NCBI GenBank assembly: GCA_001735895.1
Contig: DS021199.1
Location: 317,840 to 352,048 of the forward strand
DNA length: 34,209 bases
Source of the DNA: Olavius algarvensis Gamma 3 endosymbiont
Lineage (GTDB): Bacteria; Pseudomonadota; Gammaproteobacteria; GCA-001735895
Reading direction: 5' to 3'
The position numbers were made by a program, and so were the translations under genes. Position 1 is the first letter of the stretch, and each line of letters opens with the position of its first letter. Shown in pieces: positions 24,833 through 33,243 of the stretch. The notes under the pieces are model-generated. The model did not search any database and had not been told where the DNA came from. It worked only from the letters and a program-made list of their open reading frames with translations.

Positions 24833-26431
24833 ATGACTAAAACCTGTGGCGAAGTACTGGTAGAGCTCCTACAAGACTACGGTATCGAAATCGTGTTCGG
24901 TATACCCGGAGTTCACACGGTCGAGCTGTATCGCGGCTTGCCGGCTACCAAGATCCGCCATATTACACCCAGACATGAGCAAGGCGCCGGATTTATGGCC
25001 GACGGTTATGCGCGCGTCACCGGCAAGCCGGCCGCCTGTTTCATCATTTCGGGTCCGGGTATGACCAATATTGTCACCGCCATGGCGCAGGCTTACTCCG
25101 ATTCGGTGCCGATGCTGGTCATCTCCAGCGTCAACAATTCGCATGAACTCGCGCTGGGCCAGGGGCGGCTGCATGAACTGCCCAGCCAACGTCAACTGGT
25201 CGCCGGGGTTTCGGTGTTCAGCCACACAGTAGCCCGTCCCAACGAGCTGGAAGAAGTCCTGGCGCGCGCCTTCGCGGTGTTCGACAGCGCCCGGCCCGGC
25301 CCGGTGCACATCGAGTTGCCGCTGGATGTCATAACCGCCTCCGCGACCTCGATAACCGCCCATCCCGTCGGCGCACGCTACCGCTCCGGCCCTGGCAGCC
25401 GGGCGGTTGCCGACGTGGCGGCGCTACTGCAGCATGCCTCGAATCCGTTTATCGTGCTCGGCGGCGGCACCCAGGACGCGTCGCAGGAGGCCTGCCAACT
25501 GGTCGACCGGCTCGGTATCCGCACGGTGCTCACCGTCAATGCCAAGGGTGTATTGCCACCAGCTCACCCGTTGAGCCTGGGCAGCCGCATGCCACAACAG
25601 CCGGTGCTCGATGCACTACAGGCGGCCGACGTAGTGCTGGCCATCGGCACCGAGCTCGGTGAAACCGACACCCTGCTTTTCGACGACCAACTGCGGCTCG
25701 GCGGTAAAGTCATTCGAGTGGATATCGAACCCGAACAATTGTCGCGCAATGTACTGCCTTACATTTCAATTTGCGCCGATGCGGGTTTAACCATGCAGGC
25801 ATTATTCGATGCGATACCGGACTTCGAAGCATTCGAGCATCAGGCGGAAGTATCGGAGCTACGCAGCAAAGCCGACGAATTAGGTCCCGCAACCTATCGC
25901 AAGCACGGCAAGTTTCTCGATCTGATCGCAGCATCTCTGCCCGGAGTCATTATCGCCGGCGATTCGACCCAACCGGTTTACGGCGGCAATTTGTTTTACG
26001 AAGCCGCCGCGGCGCGCAGCTATTTCAATTCTTCCACCGGTTACGGCACGCTGGGTTACGGCTTGCCGGCCGCGTTGGGTGCGAAACTGGCGCAGCCGCA
26101 ACGGCCGGTAGTCTCCCTGATTGGCGACGGTGGTTTGCAGTTCACGCTGAGTGAACTAGCGACGGCGGTTGAATTGAATCTGGCGGTACCGATTCTGGTC
26201 TGGAACAATAATGGCTACGGCGAAATCAAACGCTTCATGATCGAACGCGACATTCCAACCATCGGGGTCGACATTTACACGCCCGACTTCATCGCCATCG
26301 CCAAAGGGTTTGGCTGCGGGGCGATACGGGTCGCAACCCGCAGCGAATTTATCGAGGCACTGCAACAGGCGGCCGCCGCCGCGCAACCCACCGTGATCGA
26401 TATTCCGGAAGCCCCGGCGCTTGAATGGTAG
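24833..26431 (+). CDS. ThDP-dependent enzyme of acetolactate-synthase type, probably 5-guanidino-2-oxopentanoate decarboxylase
   Basis: The protein has 532 aa from the ATG at 24833, which has AGGA 8 nt upstream and gives the natural MTKTCGEVLVELL start. Three domains are seen: PYR (about 1-165) with the catalytic Glu49 in RHEQGAGFMADGYAR, a central nucleotide-type domain (about 185-320), and PP (about 360-525) with the ThDP motif GDGGLQF...WNNNGYGEI. No acetolactate-synthase small subunit (ilvH/ilvN) is adjacent, so isoleucine/valine synthesis is unlikely. The N-terminal pattern is, from memory, that of proteins annotated as AruI, the decarboxylase of the arginine transaminase pathway. Family call is firm, the substrate is tentative. 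It appears to be a single-gene unit. Confidence 0.88.
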   Translation: MTKTCGEVLVELLQDYGIEIVFGIPGVHTVELYRGLPATKIRHITPRHEQGAGFMADGYARVTGKPAACFIISGPGMTNIVTAMAQAYSDSVPMLVISSVNNSHELALGQGRLHELPSQRQLVAGVSVFSHTVARPNELEEVLARAFAVFDSARPGPVHIELPLDVITASATSITAHPVGARYRSGPGSRAVADVAALLQHASNPFIVLGGGTQDASQEACQLVDRLGIRTVLTVNAKGVLPPAHPLSLGSRMPQQPVLDALQAADVVLAIGTELGETDTLLFDDQLRLGGKVIRVDIEPEQLSRNVLPYISICADAGLTMQALFDAIPDFEAFEHQAEVSELRSKADELGPATYRKHGKFLDLIAASLPGVIIAGDSTQPVYGGNLFYEAAAARSYFNSSTGYGTLGYGLPAALGAKLAQPQRPVVSLIGDGGLQFTLSELATAVELNLAVPILVWNNNGYGEIKRFMIERDIPTIGVDIYTPDFIAIAKGFGCGAIRVATRSEFIEALQQAAAAAQPTVIDIPEAPALEW

Positions 26432-26502
26432 GTTGACGTCAGCGGCGTACTGTCATGACCCCGCATCATGCCGTAATCGGTCGAATTCGAAATCACGACC
26501 GC

Positions 26503-27165
26503 CTAATCGGCAGCGAAGCAATATAGAAACCCGGCGCCACCGGTGCCCTGCAGGTTTTTCTGGCTGCAACCACGAGAACCATGGGCCGAATTCCAGGACG
26601 TGTTGCCGCCGCCGTGACGATCATGGTGACCGACCTGCGCGCTGCCGCTACCGTCCGCCGAGCTGGTCCAGTTGCTGCAGGTATGATCCCCCGTTTCCCA
26701 TGGGAAGTAGGCAGTGCCATCGTTTTTCGATCCAGTCAGAATGTCATGCTCATTGGGCTTGTCACCGCGCCCTTTGATTGGATTACCGTTTTCATCGAGG
26801 GCGGTGCGCTTGATGATGTTCGGATTCAGATGTAACTGATCGAGGTCGCTGGCGATGAGCTCACCGCGGGCGTTGTACCATGGGCCTTTGCCGATTCTGT
26901 CGCGTGCGGATTTTCCGCGCGTCTTGCCGTCGGTGGATTGAGTGCTCAAGTAGGCGCGCCAGGTCCGCTTGGTGCTGCCGGCGGCTTTTGCCAGACTGGC
27001 GCAATGCGCGTCGGCGCCCGCTAGTCCTCCGAGGTCCGCACCCTTGCCGATGCTTTTACTGGTAACGAAAAATCCCATTGGATGTTCGCCGGCCGCCTGG
27101 GCAGTTGAAACGCTTAACAACAAGAATGCAAATGCGGGAAACCTACTGATTCTGAAAATGTTCAT
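26503..27165 (-). CDS. Secreted lectin-like protein, 220 aa
   Basis: The ATG at 27165 has GGAGG 7 nt upstream, so the longer open frame to 27291 is not used. A Sec signal peptide covers about residues 1-24 (cleavage after AQA). The mature protein has GFFVTSKSIGKGADLGGLAG followed by ADAHCASLA near the start. At the end it has DHTCSNWTSSADGSGSAQVG, then SWNSAHGSRGCSQKNL and a final FLYCFAAD. This pattern of spaced Cys, Trp and Gly is seen in secreted bacterial proteins described as lectins with a C-type-lectin-like or endostatin-like fold. Carbohydrate binding is plausible but not shown. It lies alone, convergent with the ThDP enzyme. Confidence 0.8.
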   Translation of the reverse strand: MNIFRISRFPAFAFLLLSVSTAQAAGEHPMGFFVTSKSIGKGADLGGLAGADAHCASLAKAAGSTKRTWRAYLSTQSTDGKTRGKSARDRIGKGPWYNARGELIASDLDQLHLNPNIIKRTALDENGNPIKGRGDKPNEHDILTGSKNDGTAYFPWETGDHTCSNWTSSADGSGSAQVGHHDRHGGGNTSWNSAHGSRGCSQKNLQGTGGAGFLYCFAAD

Positions 27166-27357
27166 GTCCGACCTCCGTGGCTGTGATTTGCGAATGCTGC
27201 CGGCCGTGATCCCGAGTACTGGTTTGTCGACCGCCAGCAAAACCACTCTAAGATTCCCGGGGACAGCCGTCAATATCATAAAATTGCACACGGGAAACGC
27301 ATTTTTACAATGCCGGAGCGCGGTAATAGTTTCGAATCCTGCCGGCGGTAAAGAATC

Positions 27358-29085
27358 CTAGGCCGTTGTGGAGTCCTTTTTGAACCAATCCATCCAGATG
27401 CCGCTCAGCAACCAGCTGTATAACCAGGTGCCGAAAAAAACCAGCACGAAGGTAATCGCAATATCGGAACCGCTGCCATTAAGTGAAAACGCCGGCACAT
27501 AACCGAAAATAAACGGCGCCAGATAAAGAAACTTGGCGAACTTGAAGGCCATCCAGGCGGTCGCCCACATGTTGGCCTTGGCGATGGTGGCGCCGGCAAA
27601 GGCCGCGATACAGACCGGCGGGGTGATATTGGAATCCTGCGACAGCCAGTAGACGATCATATGCGCCGCGATCACGTTGACGCCAAGGTGAGTCAGCGCC
27701 GGTACCGCCACCACCGCGGTGATCAGATAGGCCGCGGTTACCGGCACGCCCATGCCGAGAATCAACGAAGCCAGCGCGATAAACAGAATCGTCAGATAGA
27801 GTTTACCGTCGGCGAGTTCGATGACGATATCGGCAAAGGTCAATACCAGCCCGCTATAGGTGAGCACCCCGATGATGATGCCGATGACGCCGACCGTGGC
27901 GCCGATCTTGAGGCTGGCTTCGGCGCCGGCGCGCGAAGCGGCGACAAAACCGCGCAGGTCGACCCGCGTTTCCTTGCGAAACCAGCTGACCGCGATACAG
28001 GTGACGATGCCGATGATCGCCGAGTAACCGGGCGAGTAGCCCATCAGCATCAAAATAGTAATCACCACCAACGGCAGGATGTAAAACCATTCCTTTTTGA
28101 AAATTTCCCGCGCGCTGCGCTCGCTTTTTTCACCGACGATGTTATGCCGCTTGGCGTGGTAATGCACCATGACAAACACACTGAAGAAATACATCAGCGC
28201 CGGGAAAATCGCCACCAGCATGATGTGCGAATACGGCAAGCCCGTCATCTCCGCCATGATGAATCCGCCCGCGCCCATAATCGGCGGCATGAACATACCG
28301 CCCAGCGATGCGGCCGGTTCGATACCGCCCGCCACGTGTTTCTCGAAACCCGCTTTTTTCATCATCGGGATGGTAAACGCACCGGTGGACACGGTATTGG
28401 CGATCGCGCTGCCGGAGATCGACCCAAACAATCCGCTGGCGATAACCGATACCTTGCCGGGGCCGCCAATCTTGTGCCCGACGGCGGCCAGCGGAAAATC
28501 GATGAAAAAACGCTGCGCCCCGCTTTTTTCGAGGAAGGCGCCGAAGATAACAAACAGGATGATATAGGTTGCCAACACATTGGCCATGATGCCGAACACG
28601 CCGTCGCTCTTGTAAAAGATACTGGTGCAGAGGTCGGGAAAGGTATCGCCCGCGTGCGAAATGAGCTCGGGCGCATACTCGCCGAACACGCCGTAGGTCA
28701 GCATGATCGCACCCATGACGACAAACACGAGTCCGACCACGCGGCGCGCCACCTCGACGCCGACCAGCACGCCCGCCACCGCAATCCACTTGTCGATTTC
28801 GGTTTCGGCGCCGGCGCGGTAATTGATGGCTTCGAAATTGAGAATCCAGTAACCCAGGGTCGCCACCGACACGGCGATCAATAAAAAATCGCCGACCCGG
28901 GCGACCGGATGCCGTGAACGGTAAACCAGGAACACCAGTATATAGGTGATGATGACGTAGATGCCGCGGTGGTACTGGGTCGCGGCCGGCGCGATTACCG
29001 CGGAATAAGAGTAAAACAGCACCAGCCCCAGGGCGAGTGCGTCGAACAGCATCTGTTCGGCCTTGCTCATTTCGTCAACGCGCAT
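27358..29085 (-). CDS. TRAP transporter permease, fused DctQM type (TAXI system)
   Basis: The protein has 575 aa. The ATG at 29085 is preferred because GGAGGGGG lies just upstream; a longer open frame to 29184 overlaps the gene spacer. The N-terminal ~150 residues are a few membrane helices equivalent to the small DctQ subunit. The rest is the large DctM-type permease, with GSISGSAIANTVSTGAFTIP followed by MMKKAGF, EPAASLGGMFMPPIMGAGGFIMAE read in two parts, and LILGMGVPVTAAYLI. With the TAXI binding protein encoded directly upstream it forms a Na+- or H+-driven importer of an organic acid or amino acid. The substrate is unknown. The 3' end lies ~190 bp from the lectin-like gene. Confidence 0.95.
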   Translation of the reverse strand: MRVDEMSKAEQMLFDALALGLVLFYSYSAVIAPAATQYHRGIYVIITYILVFLVYRSRHPVARVGDFLLIAVSVATLGYWILNFEAINYRAGAETEIDKWIAVAGVLVGVEVARRVVGLVFVVMGAIMLTYGVFGEYAPELISHAGDTFPDLCTSIFYKSDGVFGIMANVLATYIILFVIFGAFLEKSGAQRFFIDFPLAAVGHKIGGPGKVSVIASGLFGSISGSAIANTVSTGAFTIPMMKKAGFEKHVAGGIEPAASLGGMFMPPIMGAGGFIMAEMTGLPYSHIMLVAIFPALMYFFSVFVMVHYHAKRHNIVGEKSERSAREIFKKEWFYILPLVVITILMLMGYSPGYSAIIGIVTCIAVSWFRKETRVDLRGFVAASRAGAEASLKIGATVGVIGIIIGVLTYSGLVLTFADIVIELADGKLYLTILFIALASLILGMGVPVTAAYLITAVVAVPALTHLGVNVIAAHMIVYWLSQDSNITPPVCIAAFAGATIAKANMWATAWMAFKFAKFLYLAPFIFGYVPAFSLNGSGSDIAITFVLVFFGTWLYSWLLSGIWMDWFKKDSTTA

Positions 29086-29159
29086 GACTACCCCCTCCGG
29101 CTTGTTTAAGCGGGCTTCCCTGGCCCGGCCTCCTAAGCCTGGCTTATGCATTAACAAGC

Positions 29160-29182
29160 GAGGGCAGGCATTACCCGCCCTC
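29160..29182 (-). terminator. Intercistronic hairpin between TAXI binding protein and permease
   Basis: GAGGGC and GCCCTC pair over an 11-nt loop, 9 nt after the stop of the binding-protein gene, with no T-run. It would act as an attenuator or RNA stabiliser that makes the binding protein more abundant than the permease, a common arrangement. Confidence 0.45.
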
Positions 29183-29191
29183 AACGGTGGC

Positions 29192-30154
29192 TTACATCAT
29201 GCCCTTTTCTTTCCAGAATTTGATCGCTCCGGGATGCCACGGGGTAACCACGCCCTGAGTGCCGGTATCGAGACTCATATTTTTAAAGGTCTTTTTCTGT
29301 TGTTTCATATGCGCCAGACCTTCATCAGTATAAATCATCGACAGCATGTTGTATACGGTATCGTCGGCTACCTTGGCATTGGCAACCCACAGCGCCGAAT
29401 CCTGAAACGAAGGGCTCTCGGATTTGACGCCGCGGTAAGTCTCGCCCGGCACCGAGATCTTCGAGAAGTAAGGATACTTTTCGATAAAACCGCTATTTTT
29501 TGCGTCGGCACTGAGATCGATCAAGTCGATGTCGTTAGTCTGTGCCGCCATGATGACGGCACCGCTGGGAAAAGCGGTGAACAACCAAAACGCATCCAGT
29601 TGCTTGTTGCCGAAGGCCTGAGCCGCGTCGTTATAACCCATGGCGTTGCGTTCGATCTTGTCCCAGATATCGAGGTGCGTAAAAAACAATTCGCTGTTGG
29701 CGAAGGCGCCGGATCCCGCGTTACCGACACCTACCTTCTTGCCGACCAAATCCTTGGCGCTCTTGATACCGGAACCCTTGCGCACCACGAGTTGCGCCGG
29801 CGCACCGTACAGCCAGGCAACCGCCATTACGTCTTCATACTTCCTCGTATCGTTTTTCATCTGACCGTTACGGCCGAGGTAAACATGACCCGAATAAACC
29901 ACGCCCATCTGCGCCTTACCCGAATTCACCTTACGCAGGTTTTCGACCGAGCCCGCCGATGACTGGGCCCGCACGCGGAAATCTGCGGAAGCCTTGATCG
30001 GTTTGTATACCTGGATTGCGTTGGCGACTACCTGGAAGGTACCGCCGGCGGGACCTCCGCTGAAAACGACTCTTTCCTTGGCGGAAACCGTCGTCGCCAT
30101 GGCTGCAACCAGCAACGCGAAAATGCCCATTAAAGCCAATAATTGCCTTTTCAT
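29192..30154 (-). CDS. TAXI family TRAP transporter solute-binding protein
   Basis: The protein has 320 aa with a Sec signal peptide (residues 1-25, cleavage after VSA). The TAXI pattern starts at once: VVFSGGPAGGTFQVVANAI, then AQSSAGSVENLRKVNSGKAQ and MGVVYSGHVYLG. Later come VVRKGSGIKSAKDLVGKKV, read here to GKKV, and GNAGSGAF. It captures the substrate in the periplasm and hands it to the fused permease encoded ~107 bp downstream. AGAGGA precedes the ATG. Members are linked to glutamate, 2-oxoglutarate or other small acids, but none can be assigned here. An 18-bp perfect palindrome lies ~70 bp upstream. Confidence 0.95.
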   Translation of the reverse strand: MKRQLLALMGIFALLVAAMATTVSAKERVVFSGGPAGGTFQVVANAIQVYKPIKASADFRVRAQSSAGSVENLRKVNSGKAQMGVVYSGHVYLGRNGQMKNDTRKYEDVMAVAWLYGAPAQLVVRKGSGIKSAKDLVGKKVGVGNAGSGAFANSELFFTHLDIWDKIERNAMGYNDAAQAFGNKQLDAFWLFTAFPSGAVIMAAQTNDIDLIDLSADAKNSGFIEKYPYFSKISVPGETYRGVKSESPSFQDSALWVANAKVADDTVYNMLSMIYTDEGLAHMKQQKKTFKNMSLDTGTQGVVTPWHPGAIKFWKEKGMM

Positions 30155-30224
30155 GATGTCCTCTGCTGTTTTTTATCAGCCACCAGTTTAAACTCGCCAG
30201 CGCGGCTGTAATTGACATGTATCA

Positions 30225-30242
30225 AGATACAAATTTGTATCT
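30225..30242. promoter_or_regulatory. 18-bp perfect palindrome upstream of the TAXI-TRAP operon, candidate operator
   Basis: AGATACAAATTTGTATCT is fully self-complementary. GTATC/GATAC half-sites recur at 30219-30223, 30226-30230 and 30237-30241, giving a clustered operator-like layout. It lies 71 bp upstream of the binding-protein ATG. The style resembles GntR-type sites, but no such regulator gene is in the window. Confidence 0.6.
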
Positions 30243-30341
30243 GGTACTATTAACCCGGGTCATAGAATTTTCGCCGGCTATCCGAGCTATGGTTTAATAG
30301 AACATTCTATCGCCTACGGCCAAGCGCGGCCCGGCCGAAAA

Positions 30342-30371
30342 AAAGGAAAAGAGGCCCTCCTCTTTTCCTTT
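30342..30371 (-). terminator. Rho-independent terminator of the VWA gene
   Basis: AAAGGAAAAGAGG and CCTCTTTTCCTTT form a 13-bp perfect stem with a 4-nt loop. Read on the minus strand it ends in a run of seven T, 23 bp after the VWA stop codon. It may also insulate the TRAP operon promoter. Confidence 0.85.
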
Positions 30372-30394
30372 GAAAACAAGCGCTTTGGCGTGAT

Positions 30395-31648
30395 CTATCG
30401 GTCGAAGGCAAAGTTCTTTTGCTGCGCCTGTTTCTTGATCGCGCCGGTCAGGGCATCGCTCATGCTCGGCGCGGCGGCCAGCTGCTCACGTTGCTTCTCT
30501 GCGACATAGGCCGCCCTGGATTTGCTGAGCTCGTTGATTTCCTGCTTGATGCGGCCGCGTTCCCGCGTTTGCTCCAGCACATAATCCAGTTTTTCCTGGG
30601 CCGACATTCCCAGCATGGGCTCGGGCAGCTGATCGTCTTCCATAAGTATCAACTCATCTTCGGCCACCTTGCCTTCCTGCAGCGCGTCGACCAGATCCCA
30701 GTTGGCGTTATTATAGAAACTGGAAGCCTTGGATTTGGCCCTTTTCGCCAACAGGCCCGCCGAAATACCGCTACTCAACGAATCCTGCTCCAGTTGACGC
30801 TCGGCGCTGGCGGCACCCGTGTCGCCGTAGGGCACATAGGTCTGATTCAGCTTGAGATTGAGTTCGGCGATCCTGTCATCCTGCGGCGCCACGATATGCA
30901 CTACCTGTTGATTGGCATCGATACTCATATAATCGCCGCCGGCAAGCAGCGCAGCGGACTGCCATTGATGACTGATGCCTTCCTCGAATCCCCCGGCGTG
31001 AATGGTATTGATCGAAATCCCGTGACGATCAGCCGTTTTGACGGCCTCCCGGAAGTCGATCGGCCCCTGAGCGAAGGATTCGTTACCGGCAATAAAAATG
31101 GTTTTGATATCGCTGTCGGACTGGCTCCACTGCAGGCTTTCGACGGCGGTTTCTATGGCGTAGCCGCAATACTCGCTACCGCCGTTGGTGGTCAGTGAAA
31201 ACAATCCGGCCGAAACCGCATCCAGTTCGCGGGTAAAGCCATTCAGCATGCGCACATAGCCTGCGCTACTGGCATTGGCATCATTACCATATTCGAATAA
31301 CGCGATTTCCAGTGTCGGGGTTACACCGTTACGCCGTGCCGTGGAAAACTCGTTAACCACTTGCCACAGTTGATTGCGCGTCTGGTCGATCAAACCATCC
31401 ATGCTATTGCTGGTATCGAGCAGGATCGCCACTTGGATTTTGGGTAACGCGACGACATGGCCGGCGGCGGACGCATTGCCCTGCATGCCAAGCTGTGCCG
31501 ACAGCGGCGGCTTGGTATATTCGGCAATCGGGCCGGCCGGTACGGATTCGGCGAGCGGTGTTAACAGCGCCGCCAGAATCGCGGTGCTCAACAGGGCGCG
31601 CCGGGTGGTTACGCACGGATGATTACTGGATTTTGATTTAACTTGCAT
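30395..31648 (-). CDS. Secreted von Willebrand factor A domain protein
   Basis: The protein has 417 aa. The N-terminus (TTRRALLSTAILAALLTPLAES) is a signal peptide with an arginine pair, so Sec or Tat export is possible. The VWA domain covers about 70-260, with an intact metal-ion site DTSNS (78-82) and further TNGGSEYCGYA and FIAGNE segments. A ~150-residue C-terminal part is helical, charged and repeats Gln/Glu/Lys (about 330-410). VWA proteins bind partners through Mg2+ or Ca2+. No MoxR ATPase or other VWA-system gene is next to it. AGGAG lies ~7 nt before the ATG. Role unknown; periplasmic scaffold is a guess. Confidence 0.9.
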   Translation of the reverse strand: MQVKSKSSNHPCVTTRRALLSTAILAALLTPLAESVPAGPIAEYTKPPLSAQLGMQGNASAAGHVVALPKIQVAILLDTSNSMDGLIDQTRNQLWQVVNEFSTARRNGVTPTLEIALFEYGNDANASSAGYVRMLNGFTRELDAVSAGLFSLTTNGGSEYCGYAIETAVESLQWSQSDSDIKTIFIAGNESFAQGPIDFREAVKTADRHGISINTIHAGGFEEGISHQWQSAALLAGGDYMSIDANQQVVHIVAPQDDRIAELNLKLNQTYVPYGDTGAASAERQLEQDSLSSGISAGLLAKRAKSKASSFYNNANWDLVDALQEGKVAEDELILMEDDQLPEPMLGMSAQEKLDYVLEQTRERGRIKQEINELSKSRAAYVAEKQREQLAAAPSMSDALTGAIKKQAQQKNFAFDR

Positions 31649-31923
31649 GATCGGCTCCTGAGCTGAGTTGATTGGTTGCTAATTCAGGCTAGAGATTAGA
31701 CCGCTTGCCGCCGCAAAATTAGACCGGGAATGGTAAAGATGCGGGCCTGATATTTACCAAATATTTACATTGGCGAAACGAGTTGCGTTAAGCGGCGTCG
31801 ATAAGCGGTTGCCCGGCTCGATTGAATCGATATCATTCTCCCGGCGGAAAGAATCCGCTGTTTCAATCGGCGGTTCGCACTTCACGGCAGCACGGCCTGC
31901 CACCTGTAACAGGAACACAAAAA
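31649..31923. promoter_or_regulatory. Divergent gap between the VWA and thioesterase genes
   Basis: About 275 bp with a locally A+T-rich part (31710-31770) suitable for promoters of both genes. The upstream part of the thioesterase frame shows no domain. Confidence 0.4.
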
Positions 31924-32460
31924 ATGTATCCATACCTGAAACTCGCCACGACCTTGCTCAGGGCCAGATATCGGCCGCAACTGGAACTGGAGGAAACCGG
32001 TATTCTGCATCACCGGGTCGGCATCACCGATATCGATCCGTTTATGGAACTCAATCACGCGCGCCAGATCATGTACATGGAGCTGGGGCGCTGGGACTAT
32101 TCCGCCCGCGCCGGTTTCATTGCGCTCTTGAAACGCAATAACTGGGGTCTGACCGTCGGCGGCATCAGTATTCGCTACCGGCGCCGGATCCCTTTTTGGA
32201 AAACTTTTAGCGTCACCACCAAACCGATTTGCCATGACAGCCGCTGGTTTTACTTCCTGCAGGAAATTCTGCGTGACGAGCAAATCTGTTCCTCGGCCCT
32301 GATCAAGGCCGGCGCCGTTTGCCGCTCGGGCTTGGTGCCTGCGCCCGAGGTCTTGACCGCGGCGGGACGCGACGACTGGGGACATGACATTCCGCAATGG
32401 GTTAACGAGTGGATCGTCGCCGAGGGTCACCGGCCCTGGCCCGTCGGTAACAGCGGATGA
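31924..32460 (+). CDS. Hotdog-fold thioesterase (4HBT-like), 178 aa
   Basis: The ATG at 31924 is used since AGGA lies ~9 nt upstream and the hotdog domain begins soon after. The motif ITDIDPFMELNHARQIMYME corresponds to the D-x-D/N catalytic helix region of acyl-CoA thioesterases (usually DxDxxGHxNNxxY). Beta strands follow (GISIRYRRRIPFWKTFSV, then WFYFLQEIL). The C-terminal ~45 residues are Trp- and Pro-rich, as in the THEM6-like branch. It probably hydrolyses an acyl thioester in the cytoplasm; chain length is unknown. It is a single gene, divergent from the VWA gene. Confidence 0.85.
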   Translation: MYPYLKLATTLLRARYRPQLELEETGILHHRVGITDIDPFMELNHARQIMYMELGRWDYSARAGFIALLKRNNWGLTVGGISIRYRRRIPFWKTFSVTTKPICHDSRWFYFLQEILRDEQICSSALIKAGAVCRSGLVPAPEVLTAAGRDDWGHDIPQWVNEWIVAEGHRPWPVGNSG

Positions 32461-32672
32461 ATCCGCTGCTGCTGCGCGACTTTGCGACCGCGGGTTAGTG
32501 CTTGCAGCATGAGTCGCGACCGCGATCGAATTGGCATGCCGAACTGCGAGATCATGATGCAGGTCAATGCCCCGATCCCTGCGCGGTGATTTACTGAGTC
32601 CGATGCGAAGCCGGGCAAGCACTCGCCAGGCGCGCAGCCGCCCCGAACCGATAATCGCGATGCTAGCGAACC

Positions 32673-33152
32673 ATGATGATAAACAACGATCCGAAACCAG
32701 CAGTATTCAGTAACCGGCCGGCTAACAAATCGCTAAGGTTGATATTACTCGCGCTGCTCGGCGCCGGCTTACTCGCCGGCTGCGCACAGATTCGCAAAGC
32801 CACCTATCCCAGTGATTTCGTTTATCTCGAACAAAAACAAATCACAACGGAAATGGCCTCGCTCAGCCTCTACATGCGGCAACTCGACCGCATACTATTA
32901 GACGACTCGACCATCAGCAGCGAACAGCAGCGCCGAATTCTCGCCATCTTGTCCAAAATCGAAACCAGCGCCTCGAAGCTCGGCGCCGGCAGCGTCAGGA
33001 CCAACCACCTGTTGATCGACAGTCGTATCGATCAGTTCACAAACGATGTCTACGTCGCGATCCACAATGCCAGCGCCAACCCTCCCAATTACTTCGCCCT
33101 CGGTCGGCTTTCGGGTAGCTGTGTCGGTTGTCATAAGTTTCGTAAAAACTGA
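32673..33152 (+). CDS. Mono-haem c-type lipoprotein with C-terminal CxxCH
   Basis: The protein has 159 aa. A lipoprotein signal ends in LLAGC with Cys37 as the lipidated residue, followed by Ala-Gln, which favours the outer membrane. The middle is predicted helical (for example ITTEMASLSLYMRQLDRIL, then QQRRILAILSKIETSASKL). The single haem site CVGCH is at residues 150-154, six residues from the end. A helical bundle with the haem site at the C-terminus is the plan of class II cytochromes c (c', c556). Function may be electron transfer or gas binding; the family is not certain. The first two codons are both ATG; no clear Shine-Dalgarno is present. Confidence 0.85.
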   Translation: MMINNDPKPAVFSNRPANKSLRLILLALLGAGLLAGCAQIRKATYPSDFVYLEQKQITTEMASLSLYMRQLDRILLDDSTISSEQQRRILAILSKIETSASKLGAGSVRTNHLLIDSRIDQFTNDVYVAIHNASANPPNYFALGRLSGSCVGCHKFRKN

Positions 33153-33243
33153 GAACTGACCCGCAGCCGGCAGCAGTCGGAGCTTGAGTTACGGGTGCTT
33201 AATTACGACCCGATGCCGGCGGGATGTGGCGTAAGGTCGATCT

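Noticed and set aside
27661-28884. Long plus-strand frame (407 codons) opposite the TRAP permease
   Set aside because: It is a His/Asp/Arg-rich mirror frame of a clear membrane permease gene, with no domain of its own.
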